Shown here: positions 8,355 to 16,953 of the stretch, in pieces
Layout: every line of letters starts with the position of its first letter
Numbering within the stretch: the stretch's first letter is position 1
DNA from: Marivirga arenosa
GTDB taxonomy: Bacteria; Bacteroidota; Bacteroidia; Cytophagales; Cyclobacteriaceae
Assembly: GCF_030503895.2 (NCBI RefSeq)
Contig: NZ_CP129970.2
Span: 2,651,001 to 2,715,000 of the forward strand
Length of the DNA: 64,000 bases
Direction: 5' to 3'
Notes under the pieces: generated by a model
Database searches by the model: none
What the model was told of the DNA's origin: nothing
Seen by the model: the letters and a program-made list of their open reading frames with translations, nothing else
Translations under genes and position numbers: made by a program

Positions 8355-9549
8355 TTTTTTCCATATTAGCCTTATAAGTCTTTTTTTAATTTTTGGGTAC
8401 GATTCTTATGCTCAAAAATCTAGAGAGGAGTTAGAAAAAGAAAAAAAGGAGAATCTCCAAAAGATAAGTGAAGCGGAGAAAATTTTAAATCAAACAACTT
8501 CCAAAAAGCGGGCTACAATTGGTCAATTAAATGCTTTGAATTATAAAATTCAGGCTCAGCAATCCTTAACAAATTCCATTTCAAATGAACTGAATTTATT
8601 GAATCAAAAGCTCAATGAGATTGGAAGTATTATCAATTCAATGGAGAGTGATTTGGAAAAAATGAAAGTTGAGTACGCCAAAATGTTGTATGCCACTCAA
8701 AAAAGTAATCAATCGCTTAGTAAGCTAGCATATGTGTTTGCATCCTCGTCTTTTTATGAAATGTTCATGCGTTTAAAGTATATGGAATATTATGGGAAAA
8801 TTCGTAGAGAACAAGCTGCACAAATTGAGTTAATCAAACAATTATTGATAGGTCAAAAAGAAAGTGTAGAAGAAGTTAGACTAGAAAAAAGTACACTTTT
8901 GCAAGAACAAATTTTCAGAAATAGAGAGCTAAATAAATTAAAGCAACAACAAAGCTCTTTAGTAACAGAGCTCAACAAAAGAGAGAAACAAATAAAATCT
9001 GAAATAGAAGATAGAAAAAAATCAGTTAAAAACTTAGAGAAAATAATTGCTGATTTAATTAAAAAGGAAATTGAGAAAAGCTCAAAGGGAGCATCTTCCA
9101 CAAAGTTTGCTTTAACACCAGAAGCAAAAGAATTATCAGATTCATTTGCTGGTAACCGAAATAAGTTGTTTTGGCCTGTAAGCTCTGGCTTTATTTCACA
9201 AAAATTCGGTACTCACCCGCACCCTGTTTATAAAAATATTCAAATCAAAAATGACGGAGTAGATATCCAAACTAATGAAAATCAAGAGATACGAGCTGTT
9301 TTTGATGGGGAAGTCAGAAATGTAGCATTTATACCAGGTATGAATAATGTGGTTATGGTTCAACATGGTGAGTATTTTACAGTTTATGCTAAGCTAAAAG
9401 AGGTGAGCGTTAGAAAAGGAGATAAAGTCACCGCAAAACAACCACTAGGGATAGTTTATACCGACAATGACGGTACTTCAGAAATTCAATTTCAGGTTTG
9501 GAAAAACAATCAAAAGATGAATCCTGAACAATGGCTTTTTAGAAGATAA
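8344..9549 (+). CDS. EnvC-like murein hydrolase activator (degenerate M23 domain)
   Basis: A 401-aa periplasmic protein. A signal peptide (1-23, ending DSYAQ) is followed by a long coiled coil (about 25-250, Lys/Glu/Gln-rich). The C-terminal LytM/M23 fold starts near FWPVSSGFISQKFGTHPHP. In active M23 enzymes the zinc ligands lie in HxxxD and HxH. Here the first position reads NDGVD and the last reads EIQF, so both histidine sites are lost. That is the hallmark of EnvC-type proteins, which do not cut peptidoglycan themselves but activate amidases during cell separation. It overlaps the DUF4292 gene by 11 bp. Length and coiled-coil layout agree with EnvC. Confidence 0.85.
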   Translation: MKINFFHISLISLFLIFGYDSYAQKSREELEKEKKENLQKISEAEKILNQTTSKKRATIGQLNALNYKIQAQQSLTNSISNELNLLNQKLNEIGSIINSMESDLEKMKVEYAKMLYATQKSNQSLSKLAYVFASSSFYEMFMRLKYMEYYGKIRREQAAQIELIKQLLIGQKESVEEVRLEKSTLLQEQIFRNRELNKLKQQQSSLVTELNKREKQIKSEIEDRKKSVKNLEKIIADLIKKEIEKSSKGASSTKFALTPEAKELSDSFAGNRNKLFWPVSSGFISQKFGTHPHPVYKNIQIKNDGVDIQTNENQEIRAVFDGEVRNVAFIPGMNNVVMVQHGEYFTVYAKLKEVSVRKGDKVTAKQPLGIVYTDNDGTSEIQFQVWKNNQKMNPEQWLFRR

Positions 9550-9642
9550 AAGTATTCTCACCTATTATTTTTTGAGATTAGATGAACTATTGTGTGATAA
9601 TAAGACTTTCTGAAATAGAATTACTCAATTTTTGATAAGGGG

Positions 9643-9674
9643 TTGGTTAGGCAATCAATTATTCTTTAACTTTA
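9643..9674 (+). promoter_or_regulatory. candidate promoter of tatA-gatA
   Basis: TTG at 9643-9645, 21 bp, then TAACTTTA (9667-9674), one mismatch to TAnnTTTG. It lies 27 bp before the tatA ATG. No other clear signal is present in the 151-bp gap after the EnvC-like gene. Confidence 0.35.
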
Positions 9675-9700
9675 CATTTACATTTATAATATAACAAGCA

Positions 9701-9946
9701 ATGAACACAGTATTTGCATTTTTAGGTGGTTTAGGAGGATGGGAAATCCTTTTAATCATGTTAGTAATTTTAATATTTTTTGGTGCTAAAAGAATACCTG
9801 ATTTAGCTAGAGGTTTAGGTAGAGGTATCAGAGAATTTAAGGATGCTACTACAGAAATTAAAGACAATATTGAAGACGGAGGTACTTCTCATAACACTAC
9901 CTCTAAAACTGATAGCACTCAAAGTAGCAATACTAAAGACCAATAA
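9701..9946 (+). CDS. tatA: Sec-independent protein translocase TatA/E
   Basis: An 81-aa protein with the TatA layout: a short periplasmic N-terminus, one transmembrane helix (about 14-28, GWEILLIMLVILIFF), the hinge FGAKRIPDLARGLGRG and an amphipathic helix (IREFKDATTEIKDNI), then a polar Ser/Thr-rich tail. TatA oligomers form the pathway for folded proteins with twin-arginine signals. The FG-hinge followed by K and P is strongly diagnostic. tatC is not in the window. gatA starts 3 bp after its stop, so the two are probably co-transcribed, although they share no known function. Confidence 0.93.
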   Translation: MNTVFAFLGGLGGWEILLIMLVILIFFGAKRIPDLARGLGRGIREFKDATTEIKDNIEDGGTSHNTTSKTDSTQSSNTKDQ

Positions 9947-9948
9947 TA

Positions 9949-11373
9949 TTGGAGACCTATCACAGTCTACAGCAGCTTCAGAATGAGCTGAGGGAGGGGA
10001 GCTATACCCTTGTTTCAGTTGTAGAACATTATCTTAAATCAATAGAGGAGAATAAACATCTTAATGTTTTTCTTGATGTTTACCATTCTGAAGCTATTTC
10101 GAAAGCTCAAGAATTACAGAATAAAATAGATTCTGGTCAATCTTTAGGCAAGCTATTCGGATTAGTGATAGGTATTAAGGATGTTTTAGTGCAGAAGAAT
10201 AAAGAAGTTCGTTCTGCATCTAAAATATTAGAAGGTTTTGAATCTCAATTCACCGCTACTTCAGTTCAAAGACTTTTAGACGAGGATGCCATCATTATTG
10301 GATCACAGAATTGTGACGAATTTGCAATGGGCTCTTCAAATGAAAATTCAGCATTCGGTCCTACATTAAATGCTGATGATAATTTAAAAGTACCAGGAGG
10401 TTCTTCAGGAGCATCAGCTGTTTCAGTTCAAGCTGGATTATGCATGGCTGCATTAGGTACTGATACGGGCGGTTCAGTTAGACAACCAGCAGCATTCTGT
10501 GGTGTTGTCGGCATTAAACCTACCTATTCTAGAGTATCTAGATATGGATTAATAGCATTTGCTTCTTCCTTCGATTGCATCGGAGTGTTCTCAAAGAACA
10601 TTGAAGATAATGCTCTTATTCTTGAAGTCATTTCAGGTTCAGACGATTATGACAGTACCGTTTCTAATAAGGAAGTACCTGAATATTCAAAGCAATTATC
10701 TTTTAATAAAAAGGCTAGAGTTGCTTTTATAAAAGAAACAATTGAAAATGAAGCCCTGCAAGAAGAAATTAAAAACTCAACCTTAGAAAGGTTAAACTGG
10801 CTAAAAGAACAAGGCCATGAAGTTGAGGAGGTCACATTTCCTCATTTAGATTATGTTCTACCAACTTATTATATATTAACAACAGCTGAAGCAAGTTCAA
10901 ACTTATCTCGTTTTGATGGCGTCCGATATGGATATAGAGCCCCAGAAGCCTATAATATGGAAAGCATGTATAAGCTTTCTAGAACTCAAGGATTTGGAGA
11001 GGAAGTCAAGAGAAGAATTATGCTAGGTACTTTTGTGCTGTCAGCTAGTTATTATGATGCTTACTACACAAAAGCACAAAAAGTAAGAAGAATAATTAGA
11101 GATGAAACTCGAGATATTCTTTCAAAATATGATTTTATCATAATGCCAACGACTCCAAGTACCGCATTTCCACTTAATTCTGATCGAGAAAATCCTGCGG
11201 AGATGTACTTGGAAGATATTTTTACCGTTCAAGCTAATGTATCAGGTATACCAGCAATTTCGATTCCAAATGGTAGAGATAAATCAAACATGCCGATTGG
11301 ACTTCAGGTGATGACGGATGTTTTTAAAGAAAATGAGTTGTATGCATTTTCTAATTATCTGATGAATTCCTAA
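9949..11373 (+). CDS. gatA: Asp-tRNA(Asn)/Glu-tRNA(Gln) amidotransferase subunit A
   Basis: A 474-aa amidase-signature protein, the glutaminase subunit of GatCAB. It releases ammonia from glutamine for amidation of mischarged Glu-tRNA(Gln) or Asp-tRNA(Asn). The Ser-cisSer-Lys triad is present: K77 in GIKDVLV, S152 in PGGSSGAS and S176 in GTDTGGSVRQP. The long conserved run VVGIKPTYSRVSRYGLIAFA follows, and the typical GatA C-terminus (ANVSGIPAISIPNG, MPIGLQVM) is intact. The start is TTG at 9949, 3 bp after tatA; the N-terminus YHSLQQLQNELREGSYTL aligns with the normal GatA beginning, and the next ATG would remove the conserved lysine. gatB and gatC are not in this window. Confidence 0.95.
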   Translation: METYHSLQQLQNELREGSYTLVSVVEHYLKSIEENKHLNVFLDVYHSEAISKAQELQNKIDSGQSLGKLFGLVIGIKDVLVQKNKEVRSASKILEGFESQFTATSVQRLLDEDAIIIGSQNCDEFAMGSSNENSAFGPTLNADDNLKVPGGSSGASAVSVQAGLCMAALGTDTGGSVRQPAAFCGVVGIKPTYSRVSRYGLIAFASSFDCIGVFSKNIEDNALILEVISGSDDYDSTVSNKEVPEYSKQLSFNKKARVAFIKETIENEALQEEIKNSTLERLNWLKEQGHEVEEVTFPHLDYVLPTYYILTTAEASSNLSRFDGVRYGYRAPEAYNMESMYKLSRTQGFGEEVKRRIMLGTFVLSASYYDAYYTKAQKVRRIIRDETRDILSKYDFIIMPTTPSTAFPLNSDRENPAEMYLEDIFTVQANVSGIPAISIPNGRDKSNMPIGLQVMTDVFKENELYAFSNYLMNS

Positions 11374-11383
11374 TTTTATTAAT

Positions 11384-12847
11384 ATGTGGGTGAAGATTGT
11401 CAGTAAATATATCGCTGTGCTTTTTTTGATTTACACTTCTTTGAATGTAGAAGCATATCAAATGAATTTACAACAAGCAGATAGTATTGAGGAATCAGAT
11501 ACTATTGAAATTCAAATGGATTCTGTTTCAGATAGTTTGATTGTTTTAAATCATGAATACGAATTTATTCCTGAATTCAATAATGAAATTATTCAGGAAA
11601 GACTTTCCTCCATTGAAAATGAAATCCCCCTAACTTATAATAGTATAGTTAATTCATTTATCAATTATTTTACTGTAACTGATAGAGATTATACTAGAAA
11701 AGTAGCTAAACTGCAGACCAAATATTTTCCTATGATTGAGAAATATTTAGCGCAATACGATTTGCCTGAAGAGTTGAAATATTTAGCAATTGTAGAATCT
11801 GGTTTAAATCCAAAAGCTCAATCACCAGCTGGAGCAGTTGGTTTATGGCAATTTATGCCTCTTACAGGACGATTAGATTATGGACTACATGAAAACTGGT
11901 ACATGGATGAAAAGATGGATATGGAAAAATCCACTGATGCTGCTTGTCGTTATTTATCATTCCTTTACAAATATTTTTATAATGATTGGCAATTAGCCCT
12001 TGCAGCCTACAATACAGGCCCAGGTAATGTTAGAAAAGCCATCAGAAGAAGTGGGTATAAAAAAAGCTTCTGGGAAATATACCCTTATTTATATAGAGAA
12101 ACCCGGTCATATGTTCCTCAATTTATAGCCATTATGTACAGTATGAATTACTTAGAGGAGCATAATTTATTTATTGATGAGTATGAATATTTGCCGGAAT
12201 ACTCCACTGTAACCATAAATGAATTTTTAAATCTATCTTTATTTGCAGAGCATAGTGGTATTTGCATAGAAACTTTAAATGAGCTTAATCCTGAATTGAA
12301 GCATGGAGCTATTTCTGATCATCACGCAAGTTATCAATTAAGAATCCCTTCTGATCAAAAAGAATTTGTTGATTCCCATCTCGATGAGATCATGAAGTTT
12401 GCGAGTCAAGGAAAAGAGCATTTTGAACGATTAGCAAGAAATGAATTAGGGAGTACTTATGGAAGACAAAAGCTAGCTTACAAGGTGAAGCCAGGAGATG
12501 TTCTCGGTAAAATTGCTCAAACTTATAATGTCAGAATAGGGGATATTCAGCAATGGAATAATATTAGAGGAACTACTATTAGAGTAGGACAAAACTTAAA
12601 TATTTGGATTGAGGATGGCTTTTATGATAATGTGAATATGCAATTAAAAGCAGCAAGCCAGAATAACTTAAATAGCCAGAGGGTAGCACTTAAATCTGGC
12701 CAATATAGAGTTCAATACGGAGATACCTTATGGGATATTTCCAGAAAATTTGAAGGTCTTTCTGTAGAGAAGTTGAAAAAAATGAATAATTTGGAGGGTA
12801 ATGGGATTAAGCCCGGACAGATTCTTAAGATTAAAGAAAATTCATAA
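11384..12847 (+). CDS. MltD-like lytic transglycosylase with two LysM domains
   Basis: A 487-aa exported peptidoglycan-cleaving enzyme. Hydrophobic residues 4-24 form the signal sequence. The SLT domain (about 110-260) has YLAIVESGLNP with the catalytic Glu near 138, then SPAGAVGLWQFM, ALAAYNTGPGNV and ETRSYVPQFIA, all hallmarks of family 1 transglycosylases of the MltD type. Two LysM domains follow: one from about 364 (YKVKPGDVLGKIAQTYNV) and one from about 438 (YRVQYGDTLWDISRKFEG), which hold the enzyme on glycan strands. It cleaves MurNAc-GlcNAc bonds with 1,6-anhydro product. The neighbours are gatA (10 bp upstream) and a DUF4837 lipoprotein (11 bp downstream), so they are probably co-transcribed. 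Confidence 0.93.
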   Translation: MWVKIVSKYIAVLFLIYTSLNVEAYQMNLQQADSIEESDTIEIQMDSVSDSLIVLNHEYEFIPEFNNEIIQERLSSIENEIPLTYNSIVNSFINYFTVTDRDYTRKVAKLQTKYFPMIEKYLAQYDLPEELKYLAIVESGLNPKAQSPAGAVGLWQFMPLTGRLDYGLHENWYMDEKMDMEKSTDAACRYLSFLYKYFYNDWQLALAAYNTGPGNVRKAIRRSGYKKSFWEIYPYLYRETRSYVPQFIAIMYSMNYLEEHNLFIDEYEYLPEYSTVTINEFLNLSLFAEHSGICIETLNELNPELKHGAISDHHASYQLRIPSDQKEFVDSHLDEIMKFASQGKEHFERLARNELGSTYGRQKLAYKVKPGDVLGKIAQTYNVRIGDIQQWNNIRGTTIRVGQNLNIWIEDGFYDNVNMQLKAASQNNLNSQRVALKSGQYRVQYGDTLWDISRKFEGLSVEKLKKMNNLEGNGIKPGQILKIKENS

Positions 12848-12858
12848 AAACTTTCATT

Positions 12859-13959
12859 ATGCACTTATTAAAAAAATTATATAATCTATTTTTAATAGTA
12901 TTACTATCTCTTTTTATTTTCTCATGTAGTAATGATAAAAAAGCTGGTGAGAAAAGTGAAAATTCCACTATGCAAAAGGCAAGAGGTGAATCAGGAGAGG
13001 TAATATTAGTAATACCACCTAGCCTTTGGGATGGTGAACTAGGAAATTTATTAAGAGAAATTCTTGTGTCAAAAGTTGAAGTTCTACCACAAGATGAAGC
13101 CCTTTATGATCTAAAACCTGTAGATCCGAGTAAATTTAATAGTGTCTTCAAAGCCTCACAGAATTTGATGTTTGTGGCAACTCTAGATAATAATAAGCCG
13201 GAAGGGAAATACATGAAAAAGTATTTTACTGAAAACTCATTGAATCAAATTGAGCAAAATCCAAACCTTTTCTCTTTTAATCAAGAGGACGTTTATGCTC
13301 GTGGTCAAGAGGTATTGTATTTATTTGGTCGTAATGAGAAAGAGTTAATCAAGAATATAAAAGCCAACCGTGATGGAATTAAAGAGTTTTTCAATGATAA
13401 GGAAGCAGAAAGATTAATTTCAAAATATAAGAAAACAGCTCAGAAGGGGATTATGAATTATATTGAGGATTCATTAAATCTTGAGTTAATGATTCCAGCA
13501 GGATTCGATATTGCAATCAAACAAGATGATTTTGTTTGGTTAAGAGAATTGGGCAATGATGAAGAATTTAATATCTGGATTGTAAAAATGCCTTATACGG
13601 ATGAATCAATTTTTGACCCCGCTAATATTAAATCTTTAAGAAATGAATTAGGACAAAAGTATATCACAGATGAAGACATACCTGATTTATACTTAACCAG
13701 TCAGGATGAAGTAGAATTTGTGATAGATACAATCAATTTAAATAATAACTACACATTAAGAACGAGAGGGTTATGGAAGTATTCCGATAATTCTCGTGGG
13801 GGTGCTTTTGTAGGTTATTTATTTGCAAATGAAGACTCCGGTGATTTGTACTATATGGAAGGCTATCTTGATGCTCCAGGAGAATCAAAGCGTGAATCCA
13901 TGCGTAAATTAAAAGCAATTATGGGTACCGCTAAATTTCCTGAAAGTATAGAGGATTAA
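12859..13959 (+). CDS. DUF4837 family lipoprotein
   Basis: A 366-aa lipoprotein whose N-terminus (hydrophobic 5-22, lipobox IFSC, Cys about 23) targets it to the envelope. The mature part begins with a polar linker, then ARGESGEVILVIPPSLWDGELGN, followed by VLPQDEALYDLKPVDPSKFN and NLMFVATLDN. This pattern belongs to DUF4837, a Bacteroidota family of unknown function. A second conserved stretch runs from LELMIPAGFDIAIKQDDFVWLRE to the C-terminus. It follows the lytic transglycosylase by 11 bp, hinting at a cell-wall-related role, but no catalytic motif is visible. Family assignment is from recognition of the conserved pattern, not a search. Confidence 0.78.
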   Translation: MHLLKKLYNLFLIVLLSLFIFSCSNDKKAGEKSENSTMQKARGESGEVILVIPPSLWDGELGNLLREILVSKVEVLPQDEALYDLKPVDPSKFNSVFKASQNLMFVATLDNNKPEGKYMKKYFTENSLNQIEQNPNLFSFNQEDVYARGQEVLYLFGRNEKELIKNIKANRDGIKEFFNDKEAERLISKYKKTAQKGIMNYIEDSLNLELMIPAGFDIAIKQDDFVWLRELGNDEEFNIWIVKMPYTDESIFDPANIKSLRNELGQKYITDEDIPDLYLTSQDEVEFVIDTINLNNNYTLRTRGLWKYSDNSRGGAFVGYLFANEDSGDLYYMEGYLDAPGESKRESMRKLKAIMGTAKFPESIED

Positions 13960-14070
13960 TCCATTTAAACCTACTATCGAAGTAGGCAATTCTAAATAAT
14001 TTTATACTTATTCAATTGGATATATTTTTCAAATTCAATTGAGTCATTTCTGATATTTTATATTACTATT

Positions 14071-16350
14071 ATGGCTAAAAAAGTTCGTAAGCAAGATGCT
14101 TTAAATTATCATATGCAGGGTACTCCAGGTAAAATTGAGGTTGTACCTACAAAAATGTTAAGTTCTCAATCTGATTTAGCATTGGCCTACTCTCCTGGGG
14201 TTGCTGAACCTTGTAAGGAGATTGAAAAAGATAGAGAAAATGCTTATAAATATACTGCTAAAGGAAATTTAGTAGGGGTAGTATCAAATGGTACAGCAGT
14301 ATTAGGATTAGGGGATATTGGTCCGGATGCTTCAAAACCTGTAATGGAGGGGAAAGGAGTACTTTTTAAAAAATTTGCTGGAATTGATGTATTTGATATT
14401 GAAATCAATGAAAAAGATCCTAAAAAGCTTATTGAAATCGTAAAATCCTTAGAGCCTACTTTTGGTGGGATCAATTTAGAGGACATAAAAGCTCCCGAAT
14501 GCTTCGAAGTTGAAACCGCATTAAAGGAACAAATGAATATTCCTGTCATGCATGATGATCAGCATGGAACGGCTATCATATCGGGTGCTGCACTAATCAA
14601 TGCATTGGAGTTAGTTGATAAGAAAATTGAAGACATCAAAATTGTTGTATTAGGTGCAGGAGCAGCTGCTATATCTTGTTCTAAACTATATAATTCCTTA
14701 GGTGCTAAGCTTGAAAACATTTATATGTTTGACAGAAAGGGCTTACTTACTAAAGACAGAGATGACTTGAGTGAGATGGGAAAACTATTTGCTCAGGATA
14801 AATCAGATATCAATGATGTGAAGGATGCAATGAAAGGAGCCGATGTATTTTTGGGACTTTCTGCGGGAAATGTTATTGATAAAAGTCATATAAAAGCCAT
14901 GGCGGATAATCCAATTGTATTTGCATTAGCTAATCCTGATCCTGAAATACCTTATGCGGAAGCAATGGCGGCTAGAAAAGACATTATCATGGCCACTGGC
15001 AGATCAGATCATCCTAATCAGGTGAATAATGTTATTGGTTTCCCTTATATTTTTAGAGGAGCTTTAGATGTTAGAGCTACTGCAATTAATGAGGAAATGA
15101 AATTGGCCGCTGCTTATGCCATTGCTGAATTGGCAAAGCAGCCAGTTCCAGAATTGATTAATAAAGCATATGATGATCAAAAGATTGTATTTGGTAGAGA
15201 GTATTTAATTCCAAAACCGCTGGATCCTAGATTGATTACTACTATTTCACCTGCAGTTGCAAAAGCTGCAATGGATTCTGGAGTGGCTAAAACTAGAATC
15301 ACTAATTGGTCTCAATATGATGTAGATTTACAAAAGAGAATTGGGGTTGATCAGAAGTTGATGAATAGAATTTTAACCATTGCTAAAAAAGATCCTAAGA
15401 GAGTAGTTTTTGCAGAAGCGGATAATGCCAACATACTCAAAGCGGTACAAATGGTAATAGATGAGGGTATTGCTGAACCAATTCTTTTAGGAAATAAGCA
15501 GAAAATTGAATCCTTAATTAAGACGCATCAACTAGACTTACACGATGTAAAAATCATTGATAATTACATTGATGACAAGAAAAGAGAGGAATATGGTAAA
15601 GTCTACTACAATAAGAGAAAACGTAAGGGGGTAACCCAATACGAAGCTGTCAAAATTATGCGTGAAAGAAATTATTTTGGTAGTATGATGGTAGAGTTAG
15701 GAGAAGCAGATGCTATGATCTCTGGTTTAACTAAGGATTATCCAAAAACTATCCGTCCAGCACTTGAAATAATTGGAGCAGAGGCAGGAAAGCGAGTTGC
15801 AGGTATGTATATCTTACTTACCAAAAAGGGAACTTTCTTCTTCTCAGACACTACAGTAAATACAAACCCAACTGTAGATGAATTAGTGGAGATTATTGGT
15901 TTAACTGCCAGAGGAGCAAAAGTTTTTGGTTTTGAGCCAAGAATGGCGGTGCTTTCATATTCTAACTTTGGAAGTAGTAAAGGTGATATACCAGAGAAAA
16001 CAGCTAAAGCAAGAGCTATAGCAAAAGAAAGGTGGCCAGATTTAATTATTGATGGAGATATTCAAGCCAATATAGCCGTTAATGAAGAGTTATTAAAGGA
16101 AACTTATCCTTTTTCTGAATTGGCCGAAAAAGGGGCTAATACCTTTATATTCCCTAATCTAGCTTCTGGTAATATTGCCTACAAGCTTTTGATGGAATTA
16201 GGAAATGCGGAAGCAATAGGACCAATTTTATTAGGTATGAATAAGCCAGTTCACATTCTACAACTTGGCAGTTCTATTCGTGAAATTGTGAATATGGTAG
16301 CTATTTCTGTAGTAGATGCTCAAGACCATCAGAATAGGATGAAATCATGA
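14071..16350 (+). CDS. maeB: NADP-dependent malic enzyme with C-terminal phosphotransacetylase-like domain
   Basis: A 759-aa two-domain enzyme. Residues 1-410 are the malic enzyme part: LALAYSPGVAEPCKEI, NLVGVVSNGTAVLGLGDIGP, the metal-binding MHDDQHGTAII and the dinucleotide-binding VVLGAGAAAISC. It converts malate to pyruvate, CO2 and NAD(P)H. Residues 430-759 (KRVVFAEADNANILKAVQ to MVAISVVDAQ) are a phosphate acetyltransferase-like domain that, in MaeB, is thought to bind acetyl-CoA and regulate rather than catalyse. Length is typical of the MaeB class. The stop overlaps the ruvA start by 4 bp (ATGA), which suggests coupled translation of two unrelated functions. Confidence 0.95.
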   Translation: MAKKVRKQDALNYHMQGTPGKIEVVPTKMLSSQSDLALAYSPGVAEPCKEIEKDRENAYKYTAKGNLVGVVSNGTAVLGLGDIGPDASKPVMEGKGVLFKKFAGIDVFDIEINEKDPKKLIEIVKSLEPTFGGINLEDIKAPECFEVETALKEQMNIPVMHDDQHGTAIISGAALINALELVDKKIEDIKIVVLGAGAAAISCSKLYNSLGAKLENIYMFDRKGLLTKDRDDLSEMGKLFAQDKSDINDVKDAMKGADVFLGLSAGNVIDKSHIKAMADNPIVFALANPDPEIPYAEAMAARKDIIMATGRSDHPNQVNNVIGFPYIFRGALDVRATAINEEMKLAAAYAIAELAKQPVPELINKAYDDQKIVFGREYLIPKPLDPRLITTISPAVAKAAMDSGVAKTRITNWSQYDVDLQKRIGVDQKLMNRILTIAKKDPKRVVFAEADNANILKAVQMVIDEGIAEPILLGNKQKIESLIKTHQLDLHDVKIIDNYIDDKKREEYGKVYYNKRKRKGVTQYEAVKIMRERNYFGSMMVELGEADAMISGLTKDYPKTIRPALEIIGAEAGKRVAGMYILLTKKGTFFFSDTTVNTNPTVDELVEIIGLTARGAKVFGFEPRMAVLSYSNFGSSKGDIPEKTAKARAIAKERWPDLIIDGDIQANIAVNEELLKETYPFSELAEKGANTFIFPNLASGNIAYKLLMELGNAEAIGPILLGMNKPVHILQLGSSIREIVNMVAISVVDAQDHQNRMKS

Positions 16351-16940
16351 TATCATTTTTAAAAGGCCAAATAATAGAATTAGAACCTACTCACCTCATC
16401 ATTGAAGTTGGGGGGGTAGGTTATCATGTTAATATTCCGCTTTCTGCCTATGATGCTTTCAAAAGTCAAAAGGAAGCCCGCGTATTAACACATTTCCATG
16501 TAAAAGAAGATGCTCAAACTTTATATGGTTTTTTTCTGCCAGAAGAAAGAGCCGTATTTTTAGATTTGATTGGGATTTCAGGAATAGGTCCATCCACAGC
16601 AATTGGGATGCTTTCCGCTATGAATCCTAATGAAATTAAGTCAGCAATTGTAGCTGAAAATGTAAAACAAATTCAATCGATTAAAGGAATTGGAGGAAAA
16701 ACAGCCCAGAGGGTAATTCTTGAATTAAAAGATCGATATAAAAAAGAAGATTTAATTACTGAATCTGCTCAAACTTCTACTATTTCAAACAATAGCTTGC
16801 GCAAGGAAGCGTTATCAGCATTGATAAATTTAGGATTCGCTAAAAATTCTGCTGAAAAGGTTATTGATAAGATATTGCAAGCTAATAAGGAAAATATTAC
16901 TTTAGAGCAATTAATAAAGCAAGCCTTAAAATCAGCTTAA
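16347..16940 (+). CDS. ruvA: Holliday junction branch migration protein RuvA
   Basis: A 197-aa protein with the three RuvA domains: an OB-fold N-terminus (MISFLKGQIIELEPTHLIIEVGG with GYHVNIPL), paired helix-hairpin-helix motifs (FLDLIGISGIGPSTAIGML and IQSIKGIGGKTAQRVILELKDR), and a C-terminal RuvB-binding three-helix domain from about 145 (LRKEALSALINLGF). RuvA tetramers bind four-way junctions and load RuvB. ruvB is encoded separately in this window, at about 39.2 kb. ruvA sits directly before sprA, an arrangement I recall from other gliding Bacteroidota. Confidence 0.97.
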   Translation: MISFLKGQIIELEPTHLIIEVGGVGYHVNIPLSAYDAFKSQKEARVLTHFHVKEDAQTLYGFFLPEERAVFLDLIGISGIGPSTAIGMLSAMNPNEIKSAIVAENVKQIQSIKGIGGKTAQRVILELKDRYKKEDLITESAQTSTISNNSLRKEALSALINLGFAKNSAEKVIDKILQANKENITLEQLIKQALKSA

Positions 16941-16953
16941 ACTAAATTGTATT

